Origin: Moraxellaceae bacterium UBA2032 | GTDB taxonomy: Bacteria > Pseudomonadota > Gammaproteobacteria > Pseudomonadales > Moraxellaceae | Direction: 5' to 3' | Assembly (NCBI GenBank): GCA_002333125.1 | Contig: DDBM01000164.1 | Location: 4,898-14,599 of the forward strand | Length of the DNA stretch: 9,702 nucleotides | Shown here: positions 1 to 7,263 of the stretch, one piece after another | Layout of the letters: each line of letters starts with the position of its first letter | How positions within the stretch are numbered: the first letter of the stretch is position 1 | Made by a program: the position numbers and the translations under genes | The notes under the pieces: model-generated | What the model was told of the DNA's origin: nothing | Database searches by the model: none | What the model saw: the letters and a program-made list of their open reading frames with translations, nothing else

Positions 1-774
1 CCGTGGTTATCTAAACCCATTGCAGGCGGCGTTGCGAGTCACAAACGCGCTAAGTTTGGCTGTTACCATACCGAAAAACACTTATTAAGCACTTTAGCTC
101 AACAACTTGGTTTAATTCAGCAAGGTGATTTTCATTGGTGTAGGCATCCTTTAGCCTATTTACTCGAAGCGGCTGATGATATTTGTTATACCTTGATTGA
201 TTTAGAAGATGGTTTAGCCTTAGGAATGCTGCGCTATGACGAAATAGAACCACTTTTTTTACAATTATTAGACGACCTACCTCCACCGCCCGAACTCAAA
301 CAAGATGTGCCTGCACCGCAAAAAATTGCTGCGCTACGCGGTAAAGCCATCGAAAAATTAGTTTCGGCTATTGCCATCGCTTTTGAGCAACAACAGCACG
401 CCTTATTAACAGGCACTTTACAAGGCAGTTTATTGCAGTATTGTCACCCTACGTTAGCCAATGGTATTGATTTAGCTAAAAATTTAGCACGTGAGCGGAT
501 ATTTAATCATCCTCAAAAAGCCCAACTTGAGCTAGCCGCCTATGCCAGCTTACATACCTTATTAAGTGCTTTTTCGGAAATGACACTAAGCACTTATAAA
601 AAGCAAGCCTTAACCTTTAAACAACAACGCTTACAACAGCTTTTAGGGGTTCATACTCTAAACCCTCAAGATAATCTATACTCAGGACTCATGCAGATGC
701 TTGATTTTATTGCTAGCTTATCAGACCATCATGCTTTATCTTTAGCACAAAGCTTACAAGGCATTCAGCCTTAA
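1..774 (+). CDS. dgt: Deoxyguanosinetriphosphate triphosphohydrolase (dGTPase), C-terminal part, 5' end outside window
   Basis: The reading frame is open from base 1, so this is the last 257 residues of a longer protein; no start is visible here. Family members hydrolyse dGTP (or other dNTPs) to the nucleoside and tripolyphosphate, trimming the cytosolic dNTP pool. The diagnostic stretch is at visible residues 48-71, RHPLAYLLEAADDICY followed by LEDG. One of the two Asp residues of EAADD should be the last metal ligand of the HD domain, by analogy with E. coli Dgt. The earlier His and HD ligands would lie upstream of the window. KFG at residues 18-20 also fits the family. The remaining roughly 180 residues are helical in character, as in the dGTPase C-terminal region. 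The next gene, a PilH-like regulator, follows after 34 bp on the same strand with no terminator seen between, so co-transcription is possible. Family is secure; substrate preference is not. Confidence 0.9.
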   Translation, partial: PWLSKPIAGGVASHKRAKFGCYHTEKHLLSTLAQQLGLIQQGDFHWCRHPLAYLLEAADDICYTLIDLEDGLALGMLRYDEIEPLFLQLLDDLPPPPELKQDVPAPQKIAALRGKAIEKLVSAIAIAFEQQQHALLTGTLQGSLLQYCHPTLANGIDLAKNLARERIFNHPQKAQLELAAYASLHTLLSAFSEMTLSTYKKQALTFKQQRLQQLLGVHTLNPQDNLYSGLMQMLDFIASLSDHHALSLAQSLQGIQP

Positions 775-808
775 TTTTTTTGGAATAAACACAAGCCCAG
801 AGGCAATT

Positions 809-1174
809 ATGGCTCATATTTTAATTATTGATGACTCTCCCACCGAACAAGCAGGTTTAAGCCAAATGCTACAAAAGCATGGCCACATTTGCTCTTTTGC
901 CAATACTGGCGAAATTGGCATTGCCACTGCCAAAAAAAGCAAACCTGACGTGATTTTAATGGACGTGGTAATGCCAGAAACCAATGGTTTTCAGGCAACT
1001 CGCAAAATTACCAAAGACCCCGAAACAGCGCATATTCCTGTGATTATGGTCAGTACCAAAAGCCAAGTCACCGATCGTATGTGGGGTATGCGTCAAGGCG
1101 CAAGTGAGTATTTAACCAAGCCTGTGGCCGAAGCTGATTTAATTGCTGCCATACAAAAGGTATTAACCAAATAA
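809..1174 (+). CDS. pilH: PilH-like single-domain response regulator (CheY fold)
   Basis: A 121-residue stand-alone receiver domain with no output domain. The full phosphorylation apparatus is visible: acidic pair D8-D9, phospho-acceptor D52 (ILMD, then VVMP), switch S82 and K104-P105. The opening ILIIDDSPTE, the central NGFQATRKITKD and the later QGASEYLTKPV closely follow Pseudomonas PilH from memory, more than generic CheY. PilH acts with PilG and the ChpA kinase in the Chp system that controls type IV pilus extension and retraction and surface signalling. The ATG is preceded by AGAGG with a 5-nt spacer. The gene lies next to dgt, not next to pilG, pilI, pilJ or chpA, within what can be seen. 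Its 3' end overlaps the convergent MutT-type gene by 12 bp. Receiver identity is certain; the PilH assignment is by sequence resemblance only, and another orphan CheY-like role remains possible. Confidence 0.82.
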   Translation: MAHILIIDDSPTEQAGLSQMLQKHGHICSFANTGEIGIATAKKSKPDVILMDVVMPETNGFQATRKITKDPETAHIPVIMVSTKSQVTDRMWGMRQGASEYLTKPVAEADLIAAIQKVLTK

Positions 1175-2113
1175 GCCACGGATTGCAGCGACCCCTTGTG
1201 CGCCATAGTGTTGTGCAAGGGGTATATCTTCTTTTTTCATGCCACCTAAAGCATAAACAGGCAACTTTGCTTGTTGTACTGTGTCGGCAAATATTTCCCA
1301 GCCCATACCACTTTGCTCAACATGAGACAAGGTATTGTTAACAGGCGACAAGGTGGCAAAATCTGCACCTAATTGCCACGCCATGTGTAATTCTTTGATA
1401 TTATGGCAAGACACGGCTAAATACTTTTTGTGTAACTTGCCTACTTGCCCTTCGGTTAACACACTTTCTTGTAATATCAACTCTTTAAACGGCACATGCA
1501 CGCCAACAACACAGGCTATTTTGTTTAATAAATCGGTATGAGTATGTAACATTAAACTCGCTTGATGTTGGCTACACAACTGCGCCACTTGTTGAGCCAA
1601 ATGACAATAATCAGTTTTTGATAAATTTTTGGCACGTAAACAAAGTGTCATACCAACGTGTAAACGTGGCTTTAGCCATGCTAACAAATCTCCGCCTACT
1701 TCGTGTGCTTCTGGGGTGATGTAATACGCACTTGGCAATAATGCCGCTTTTAAAATGGGGGTATTTGCCGCAGGAAAAGCATAGTTTTTTAACTGCTCAG
1801 GATTCACCCAAACTGTAGGCTGCCCTTCTGCTCCATGTGCTTCATCCTCAAAAGCCGTGACTCTAAACACTTGTAAACGTACTGATTTGTCGGGGTAATG
1901 ATGTTCTACTGTTAATAATGGACGATAGTGTGTGGCGGTAATACCGAGTTCTTCTTGTAACTCACGTACTAAGGCTTGAGCTGGTGTTTCGTTGGCATCT
2001 ACTTTGCCGCCTGCAAACTCCCATAAACCGCCTTGATGCTTATGTAAGGGGCGTTGAGCTATCAATAATTGACCTTGCGCGTTATGTATAACGGCTGCCA
2101 CCACATTAAGCAT
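1163..2113 (-). CDS. mutT: Nudix hydrolase (MutT, 8-oxo-dGTP diphosphatase) fused to a thiamine-phosphate-synthase-like domain
   Basis: A 316-residue two-domain protein. Residues 1 to about 130 are a MutT-type Nudix domain with an intact Nudix box: G36, then E42, then R50-E51-L-Q-E54-E55-L-G57-I. The preceding QGGLWEFAGGK is the typical MutT substrate-pocket segment. This domain should hydrolyse 8-oxo-dGTP to the monophosphate, preventing A:T to C:G transversions. Residues from about 150 to 316 resemble the TIM barrel of ThiE/TenI (GVHVPFKEL, AVSCHN, GADFATLSPV, PVYALGGM), but several ThiE substrate-binding positions look altered. Nudix-ThiE-like fusions at this position beside argJ and secA are common in gammaproteobacteria; the role of the second domain is unsettled. 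The ATG lies 12 bases after the stop of the Uma2 gene. AAGG sits 8 nt upstream, adjacent to that stop, so translational coupling is likely. The 3' end overlaps the convergent pilH-like gene. Confidence 0.9.
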   Translation of the reverse strand: MLNVVAAVIHNAQGQLLIAQRPLHKHQGGLWEFAGGKVDANETPAQALVRELQEELGITATHYRPLLTVEHHYPDKSVRLQVFRVTAFEDEAHGAEGQPTVWVNPEQLKNYAFPAANTPILKAALLPSAYYITPEAHEVGGDLLAWLKPRLHVGMTLCLRAKNLSKTDYCHLAQQVAQLCSQHQASLMLHTHTDLLNKIACVVGVHVPFKELILQESVLTEGQVGKLHKKYLAVSCHNIKELHMAWQLGADFATLSPVNNTLSHVEQSGMGWEIFADTVQQAKLPVYALGGMKKEDIPLAQHYGAQGVAAIRGLFG

Positions 2114-2125
2114 TAGTTTTACCTT

Positions 2126-2776
2126 TTATCCATTAGCGTCTGTCTGTTGCTCATCACTGCTTTCTTGGTTTTCTTGTGCTTTTTGTAGCAACCATTCGTT
2201 CATTTCTTCGTTATCAATATTTTGATATAACTCTTCAACAGTCAATGTTAAACCTAAGGATTCAAACGTGATGTTATCTCCTAAAAAATACTTCTCGACT
2301 ACCCAATTATTACGCTGGCGTTGCACTTCAATTTTAACCGCGCTTTGTTCGACCAAAATATATTCTTGCAACGTGGGAATGGTGGCATAAATCTGAAATT
2401 TGGTGGTTTCGTCGTATTTATGTGTCGAGGCAGATAACACTTCTACCACTAATACAGGTGTGGTCAGCATGTTGCCATCTGCTTGCTCGATAGTGCAATC
2501 AACAACAACATCAGGGTAAAAATAACGCGATTCTTTATTATAAAGTGAGGGGATTTTTACTTTTATGCTTTCGGAAAACACACGGCATGATTTGCCTTTT
2601 AAATGATTACCAATTTCACGTGCGATAGTACCAACTAACGTGCCATGATTAAAACTACCACCAACCATGGCATAGACATAACCATCAATATATTCATGGC
2701 GCGTGTTGCTTTTTTTTTCGAGAGCAAAATAAGTTTGCTCACTGATACGCTCATCAAATTTACGAATAGCTGACAT
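2126..2776 (-). CDS. Uma2-family (DUF820) PD-(D/E)XK nuclease-like protein
   Basis: A 216-residue protein with the hallmarks of the Uma2/DUF820 family. The N-terminal region has HEYIDG (residues 27-32). The core has YPDVVVD with P88-D89, then LVVEVLSAST with E112, followed by a D-x3-K-type helix (D122, K126) and the closing QEYILVEQ. D89 and E112 would be the acidic pair of a restriction-endonuclease-like fold; the EXK lysine is absent (E112-V-L), as I recall for much of this family. The tail (residues 187-216) is Glu/Gln/Asn-rich and probably disordered. Family members are often called putative restriction endonucleases, but cellular function is not established, and they occur in many copies in cyanobacteria and some filamentous sulfur bacteria. 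AGAGG precedes the ATG at suitable spacing. It lies between argJ (158 bp upstream) and the mutT fusion (12 bp downstream), which it probably co-transcribes. No methyltransferase partner is in the window. Confidence 0.85.
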   Translation of the reverse strand: MSAIRKFDERISEQTYFALEKKSNTRHEYIDGYVYAMVGGSFNHGTLVGTIAREIGNHLKGKSCRVFSESIKVKIPSLYNKESRYFYPDVVVDCTIEQADGNMLTTPVLVVEVLSASTHKYDETTKFQIYATIPTLQEYILVEQSAVKIEVQRQRNNWVVEKYFLGDNITFESLGLTLTVEELYQNIDNEEMNEWLLQKAQENQESSDEQQTDANG

Positions 2777-2884
2777 AATGCTTAACCTCTACCTCTTCAA
2801 AATACCATTTAAGAATAGCGTGTTTTTGAGCAAGTACGGTATCTATTATTAAACTAAGGTCAAAATATGTTTGCGTTTATTATG

Positions 2885-2921
2885 CTTGTGGTGTGTTGAT
2901 TTAGCCCATACACACCACAAG
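2885..2921 (-). terminator. 12-bp perfect inverted repeat just past the argJ stop; possible transcript 3' end
   Basis: CTTGTGGTGTGT (2885-2896) and ACACACCACAAG (2910-2921) form a perfect 12-bp stem around a 13-nt loop. The element starts 13 bases beyond the argJ stop, as expected for a 3'-end structure. No U-tract follows on the minus strand (CATAATAAACG comes next), and none on the plus strand. It is therefore not a canonical Rho-independent terminator. It may stabilise the argJ message, act as a weak terminator, or be a protein-binding palindrome. Confidence 0.4.
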
Positions 2922-2934
2922 TAAAGTCTAGTAT

Positions 2935-4155
2935 TTAAGACCGATAATCAGCATTAATTTTCACATAATCATACGAAAAATCACACGTCCATACGGTATC
3001 GTTAGCATTGCCACGACCTAACTCAATACGAATGGTAATTTCGGGTTGTTTCATCACGGCTGCGCCTAACTCCTCACGATAAGAAGCGGCTGCTCCACCA
3101 TCTTCGCAAATACACACATCATCTAAATACACATTAATTTTACTAACATCTAAGTTAGGCACACCACTACGACCAATCGCGGCCAAAATGCGTCCCCAGT
3201 TAGGGTCAGAGGCAAAAAAAGCAGTTTTAATTAACGGTGAATGAGCCACCGCATAGGCAACATCACAACACTCTTGGGTGTTTGCGCCGCCCTCAACTTT
3301 AACGGTCATAAACTTGGTTGCGCCTTCACCATCTCGCACAATTAATTGTGCCAAACGAATAAAAGTTCTTTGCAAGGCGGCATAAAATGCCTTGAATAAT
3401 TCACTACTACGCTCACTTAAAAGAGCATTGCCTGCCGCACCTGTTGCCACTAAGACACAGGCATCATTGGTTGAGGTGTCGCCATCAATGGTAATACGGT
3501 TAAATGATTGCTCAGTGACTTCACGTAATAAAGCTTGTAGTAACTCACGCTCAACAGCCACATCGGTGGCCACAAAACCCAACATGGTGGCCATATTAGG
3601 GCGAATCATGCCCGCACCTTTAGAAATACCCGTAATGGTATACGTTACACCGTCAACGCTAAATTGCTCACTCGCGCCTTTAGGCAAAGTGTCGGTGGTC
3701 ATAATACCTGTTGCGGCTGCCGACCAATTGTCCGCTTGCAAAGCGGCTAATGCGGCTGGCAAACCTGCTTCTAATTTAGCAATGGGCAGTTGCTCACCAA
3801 TCACACCTGTAGAAAAAGGTAATACCTCTGCCGCAGAAACATTCGCTAATTCAGCCAAAGCAGCACAACTACGCTGTGCATTAGTCATGCCCGTTGTACC
3901 TGTACCTGCATTAGCATTACCTGTATTAATCACTAAATAACGCGCATTTTTTTGAGATAAATTAGCTTTAGCTACATGAACAGGGGCGGCACAAAAAGCA
4001 TTCGTGGTAAATACGGCGGCAGTTGTTGCTTGAGGTGACAACTCAAACACCACTAAATCTTTACGATTTTTATAACGAATATAAGATTCTGCAATACCAA
4101 TACGTACACCATTTACAGGGTGCATCAACGGCATAGATAAATCACCAACGGCCAT
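2935..4155 (-). CDS. argJ: Glutamate N-acetyltransferase / ornithine acetyltransferase ArgJ
   Basis: ArgJ (406 residues) transfers the acetyl group from N-acetylornithine to glutamate, recycling it in the arginine pathway; some members also use acetyl-CoA as N-acetylglutamate synthases. The precursor cleaves itself into alpha and beta chains at A189-T190 within [10 protein letters not shown], and T190 becomes the nucleophile. STGVIGE (residues 115-121) supplies the oxyanion-hole Thr116-Gly117. [10 protein letters not shown] (224-233), SDPNWGR (316-322) and the C-terminal [11 protein letters not shown] are family signatures, and the length is normal. The ATG is preceded by AAAGGA with a 6-nt spacer, and the N-terminus aligns with known ArgJ starts. 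secA lies upstream across 125 bp holding a REP-like element. A TAAAAT hexamer at 4181-4186 (minus strand), directly beside that element, could be a -10 box, but no matching -35 is seen. Whether the enzyme is mono- or bifunctional cannot be read from the sequence. Confidence 0.97.
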   Translation of the reverse strand: MAVGDLSMPLMHPVNGVRIGIAESYIRYKNRKDLVVFELSPQATTAAVFTTNAFCAAPVHVAKANLSQKNARYLVINTGNANAGTGTTGMTNAQRSCAALAELANVSAAEVLPFSTGVIGEQLPIAKLEAGLPAALAALQADNWSAAATGIMTTDTLPKGASEQFSVDGVTYTITGISKGAGMIRPNMATMLGFVATDVAVERELLQALLREVTEQSFNRITIDGDTSTNDACVLVATGAAGNALLSERSSELFKAFYAALQRTFIRLAQLIVRDGEGATKFMTVKVEGGANTQECCDVAYAVAHSPLIKTAFFASDPNWGRILAAIGRSGVPNLDVSKINVYLDDVCICEDGGAAASYREELGAAVMKQPEITIRIELGRGNANDTVWTCDFSYDYVKINADYRS

Positions 4156-4187
4156 GATTTTTCCTTTAAATTATTTGACAATTTTAG

Positions 4188-4257
4188 CCCTCACTCTAAC
4201 TCTCTCCCACAGGGAGAGAGAACTCCTTCTCCTGTTGGGAGAGGGCTGGGGTGAGGG
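4188..4257. repeat. REP-like double palindromic element between secA and argJ
   Basis: A 70-bp, locally GC-rich element in an AT-leaning intergenic region. Its outer arms are 4188-4209 (CCCTCAC... to ...TCTCCCA) and 4236-4257 (TGGGAGAGGGCTGGGGTGAGGG at its right end is the mate); 18 of 22 positions are complementary. Three of the four remaining positions are G-U wobbles if read as plus-strand RNA. Nested inside are two hairpins. One is perfect: CTCTCTCCC (4200-4208) with GGGAGAGAG (4212-4220) around ACA. The other is CCTTCTCC (4225-4232) with GGAGAGGG (4238-4245), one wobble. The outer sequence is a type I recognise as dispersed in intergenic regions of many Proteobacteria and some Cyanobacteria. 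No U-tract follows on the minus strand, so it is not an ordinary terminator, though it may modulate secA-to-argJ read-through or mRNA stability. Confidence 0.8.
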
Positions 4258-4280
4258 TTAATTCAAAATACCAACAAGTA

Positions 4281-7004
4281 CTAAGCTAAACGACCATGAC
4301 ACTGCTTGTATTTTTTACCACTACCACAAGGGCAAGAGTCATTACGGCCAATATATTGCCCTGCATAAGGATTATCCGAAGTCGGCTTTTCTTCACTGTC
4401 AATCAGTGCAGGCATACCTTCTTCATCACTCATTAACTCAGGGTGTTCCATGTGCAAATTCATCGCAGCAGCTTGAGCAACTTGTTGTGCCTCCATCGCA
4501 GCAATTTCTTCTTGGTTTGGAATATGAATCGTTGCAACTGTTTGCACAACCTCTAATTTAACCGCACCTAACAACTGCTGGAAGAGTTCAAAGGCTTCAC
4601 GTTTATATTCTTGCTCAGGATTTTTTTGAGCATAACCACGCAAATGAATACCTTGACGTAAATAATCCATCGCAGCCAAATGCTCTTTCCAATGACGATC
4701 TAGCACTTGCAACATGACTTGTTTTTCTATCATGTTGGCAATTTCGTCACCCATATTTAGGCGACTTTGTTTATACGCGTCACGCGCAGCTTGGGCAATT
4801 TTAGCGCGTAAACCCACTTCTTCTAAACGACTGTCTTCATCTAGCCATGCCTTAACAGGCATTTCCATTTTAAAGTCAGTTTGTAAGGCTTTCTCTAAAC
4901 CTGCGACATTCCATTGGTCTTCAATACTTTGAGGCGGAATAAACTCGGTCACTACCGTTGTTATTACTTCTTCATACATTGCTTCAAACAAAGTTGCTAA
5001 ACTCTCGGACGCTAAAACATCATCACGCTGATAATAAATCACCCGACGTTGTTCGTTGGCCACATCGTCATATTTAAGCAAGTTTTTACGCATATCAAAG
5101 TTACGCGCTTCCACTTTACGCTGTGCGCCTTCAATGGAGCGTGTGACCCAACGATGCTCAATCGCTTCGCCTTTTTGCATACCCAAAGAGCGCATCATAT
5201 TACGCACACGGTCACTGGCAAAAATACGCATTAAATCGTCTTCTAAAGACAAATAAAAGCGGCTTAAACCCGGATCACCTTGACGACCTGCACGGCCTCT
5301 TAATTGGTTATCAATACGACGCGATTCATGGCGTTCTGTACCAATAATATGCAAACCACCTGAGGCTAATACGGCGGCGTGGTCTAGCTCCCACTGTGCT
5401 TTTAAGGCATCAATTTGCGCTTGGGATGGATTTTGAATATGGCCTAATTGCGCCCTCCAGTTACCACCCAAAATAATATCTGTACCGCGACCCGCCATGT
5501 TGGTTGCAATCGTCACCGCGCGAGGACGACCTGCTTGGGCAATAATATCAGCTTCTTGAGCATGGAATTTTGCGTTTAGCACTTGGTGTGGGATTTTTTC
5601 TTTAGTAAGTAATTTAGATAAATACTCACTGGTTTCGATGGTCGCTGTTCCAACTAAGGCTGGTGCGCCTGTTTCCATGTAAGTTTTAATATCACGTAAA
5701 ATGGCATCAAACTTTTCTTCTTTACTTAAATAGATTAAGTCTTCTAAGTCTTTACGCACCATCGGGCGATGAGTCGGAATCACCACTACATCTAAACCAT
5801 AAATTTGATGAAATTCAGTGGCCTCAGTATCGGCTGTCCCCGTCATACCTGATAGCTTTTTATACAAACGGAAGTAATTTTGAAACGTGGTGGTTGCTAA
5901 AGTTTGATTTTCACTTTGAATTTCAACGTGTTCTTTGGCCTCGATAGCTTGATGTAAGCCTTCAGACCAACGACGGCCTGCCATGGTACGGCCTGTATGC
6001 TCATCAACGATAACAATTTCGTTATCTTGTACAATGTAATGCACGTCACGTTGAAATAAAATATGTGCTTTTAGTGCCGACAACACATGATGTAATAACG
6101 CTAATTTACTGGCGGAATATAAGCTTTCGCCTTCATTTAATAAACCTAAACCCATTAACAGTTTTTCGACGTGGTCATAACCTGTTTCGCTGAGTTCAAT
6201 TTGACGATGTTTTTCGTCAACCCAATAATCTCCGCCATCTGGCTTGCCTTCTTCTTTTTGTGCTACTAACTGCGGCGGAATCACATTAACCGCTTGATAT
6301 AATTGTGACGAACCATCGACTGCACCCGAAATAATTAACGGTGTTCGTGCTTCGTCAATTAAAATAGAATCCACTTCGTCAATGATGGCAAAAGATAAAC
6401 CACGTTGATGTTTTTCTTCTAAACGAAACGCCATGTTATCGCGTAAATAATCAAAGCCAAATTCGTTGTTGGTGCCATAGGTAATATCGGCCAAGTAAGC
6501 TTCATGTTTCTCGGATGTAGGCTGCATGGAGCGAATCACGCCCACTTTTAAACCTAAAAACTCAAATAAAGGACGGTTTGACTCGGCATCACGCCCTGCT
6601 AAATAATCGTTGACCGTGACAATATGCGCCCCATTACCACTCAAAGCATTGAGATAACACGCTAAGGTTGCCATTAGGGTTTTACCTTCACCCGTACGCA
6701 TTTCGGCGATACGGCCTTCGTGTAGGGTAATACCACCAATTAACTGTACATCATAATGACGCATATTCATGGTACGGTGTGAGGCTTCACGACACACAGC
6801 AAAGGCTTCGGGCAAGAGTTGGTCTAAGGTTTCGCCCTTAGTATAACGGCTACGAAACTCCTCCGTTTTTGCTGAAAGACCCGCGTCATCTAAAGCTTGC
6901 ATGCTGGGTTCTAGCGCATTGATGGCATCAACCATCTTTTGCATGCGCTTCAACTCACGTTCGTTTTTAGTTCCAAATATTCCGCTAATCAGGCGTGCAA
7001 ACAT
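4281..7004 (-). CDS. secA: Preprotein translocase ATPase SecA
   Basis: SecA is the motor that drives unfolded preproteins through SecYEG at the inner membrane. From the ATG at 7004 the protein has 907 residues and key motifs fall at E. coli positions: Walker A MRTGEGKT at 102-109 and the DEVD box at 209-212. Further marks are [19 protein letters not shown], the [11 protein letters not shown] helicase motif, [16 protein letters not shown] and [17 protein letters not shown]. The C-terminal zinc-binding tail [16 protein letters not shown] (Cys 891, 893, 902, His 903) is intact, so SecB and ribosome contacts should be kept. A GTG nine bases further upstream (7013) also opens the frame, but AAAGAG (7013-7018) is 8 nt from the ATG and overlaps that GTG, so the ATG is preferred. 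It follows the M23 gene's terminator and therefore probably has its own promoter within 7005-7200. No secM-like leader gene is seen. Confidence 0.98.
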   Translation of the reverse strand: MFARLISGIFGTKNERELKRMQKMVDAINALEPSMQALDDAGLSAKTEEFRSRYTKGETLDQLLPEAFAVCREASHRTMNMRHYDVQLIGGITLHEGRIAEMRTGEGKTLMATLACYLNALSGNGAHIVTVNDYLAGRDAESNRPLFEFLGLKVGVIRSMQPTSEKHEAYLADITYGTNNEFGFDYLRDNMAFRLEEKHQRGLSFAIIDEVDSILIDEARTPLIISGAVDGSSQLYQAVNVIPPQLVAQKEEGKPDGGDYWVDEKHRQIELSETGYDHVEKLLMGLGLLNEGESLYSASKLALLHHVLSALKAHILFQRDVHYIVQDNEIVIVDEHTGRTMAGRRWSEGLHQAIEAKEHVEIQSENQTLATTTFQNYFRLYKKLSGMTGTADTEATEFHQIYGLDVVVIPTHRPMVRKDLEDLIYLSKEEKFDAILRDIKTYMETGAPALVGTATIETSEYLSKLLTKEKIPHQVLNAKFHAQEADIIAQAGRPRAVTIATNMAGRGTDIILGGNWRAQLGHIQNPSQAQIDALKAQWELDHAAVLASGGLHIIGTERHESRRIDNQLRGRAGRQGDPGLSRFYLSLEDDLMRIFASDRVRNMMRSLGMQKGEAIEHRWVTRSIEGAQRKVEARNFDMRKNLLKYDDVANEQRRVIYYQRDDVLASESLATLFEAMYEEVITTVVTEFIPPQSIEDQWNVAGLEKALQTDFKMEMPVKAWLDEDSRLEEVGLRAKIAQAARDAYKQSRLNMGDEIANMIEKQVMLQVLDRHWKEHLAAMDYLRQGIHLRGYAQKNPEQEYKREAFELFQQLLGAVKLEVVQTVATIHIPNQEEIAAMEAQQVAQAAAMNLHMEHPELMSDEEGMPALIDSEEKPTSDNPYAGQYIGRNDSCPCGSGKKYKQCHGRLA

Positions 7005-7012
7005 AAAAGCCA

Positions 7013-7018
7013 CTCTTT
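7013..7018 (-). promoter_or_regulatory. Ribosome binding site that decides the secA start
   Basis: Minus-strand AAAGAG lies 8 nt before the ATG at 7004-7002. It overlaps the first base of the alternative upstream GTG (7013-7011), so it cannot serve that codon. Confidence 0.6.
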
Positions 7019-7126
7019 ATTAAATTTTCAACGAAGAACCTACGCATTGCCCTGCAATAAGTATGGTGTAAATTAAGCGCGCAAGTCATCAGTAAACATG
7101 GGGGCAAAACAACAGAAGACAAGTCT

Positions 7127-7175
7127 TGTAAAAAATTGCCACATTCTACCCTGAATCAAGAGTGTAAAAAATGCC
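7127..7175. repeat. Pair of near-identical direct repeats upstream of secA
   Basis: TGTAAAAAATTGCC (7127-7140) recurs as TGTAAAAAATGCC (7163-7175), 36 bp start to start, differing by one T. Between them, on the minus strand, a TAGAAT hexamer (7143-7148) resembles a -10 box (5 of 6) but lacks a good -35. The arrangement sits in the 196-bp region between the M23 terminator and secA, where the secA promoter should be. The repeats could be regulator sites or chance A-rich similarity. The rest of 7014-7200 shows only short weak inverted repeats (ATTGC-CCT-GCAAT at 7046-7058 and the AAGAC-AA-GTCTT palindrome near 7115-7126). Confidence 0.4.
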
Positions 7176-7200
7176 TTAACCTATAAAGCGGCATAAATAC

Positions 7201-7234
7201 AAACAAAAAATAAGCCGACACAGAGGTCGGCTTA
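7201..7234 (-). terminator. Rho-independent terminator of the M23 peptidase gene
   Basis: Read on the minus strand, a 9-bp perfect stem TAAGCCGAC/GTCGGCTTA (7226-7234 pairing with 7211-7219) with a 6-nt loop is followed at once by TTTTTTGTTT. It lies about 30 bp past the stop of the M23 gene and separates it from secA. Confidence 0.9.
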
Positions 7235-7263
7235 GTTTAAACACAAATTCACTTATCATTTAC

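Noticed and set aside
193..774. ATG at 193 as the start of the first gene
   Set aside because: The same frame is open to base 1 and encodes conserved dGTPase sequence upstream of that ATG.
2840..2863. Possible promoter for the Uma2 gene (minus-strand TTGACC, then TACCGT after 16 nt)
   Set aside because: The -10 matches the consensus at only about half of its positions; not supportable as an annotated promoter.
3392..3940. 182-codon plus-strand open frame
   Set aside because: Entirely antisense to argJ, low-complexity Ser/Ala/Val composition and no recognisable domain; a by-product of argJ codon use.
7005..7013. GTG at 7013 as the start of secA
   Set aside because: The ribosome binding site overlaps it, and the ATG at 7004 gives exact E. 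coli motif numbering (Walker A 102-109, DEVD 209-212).
7014..7200. A secM-like arrest-peptide leader upstream of secA
   Set aside because: No minus-strand open frame of suitable length with a signal sequence and arrest motif is present.
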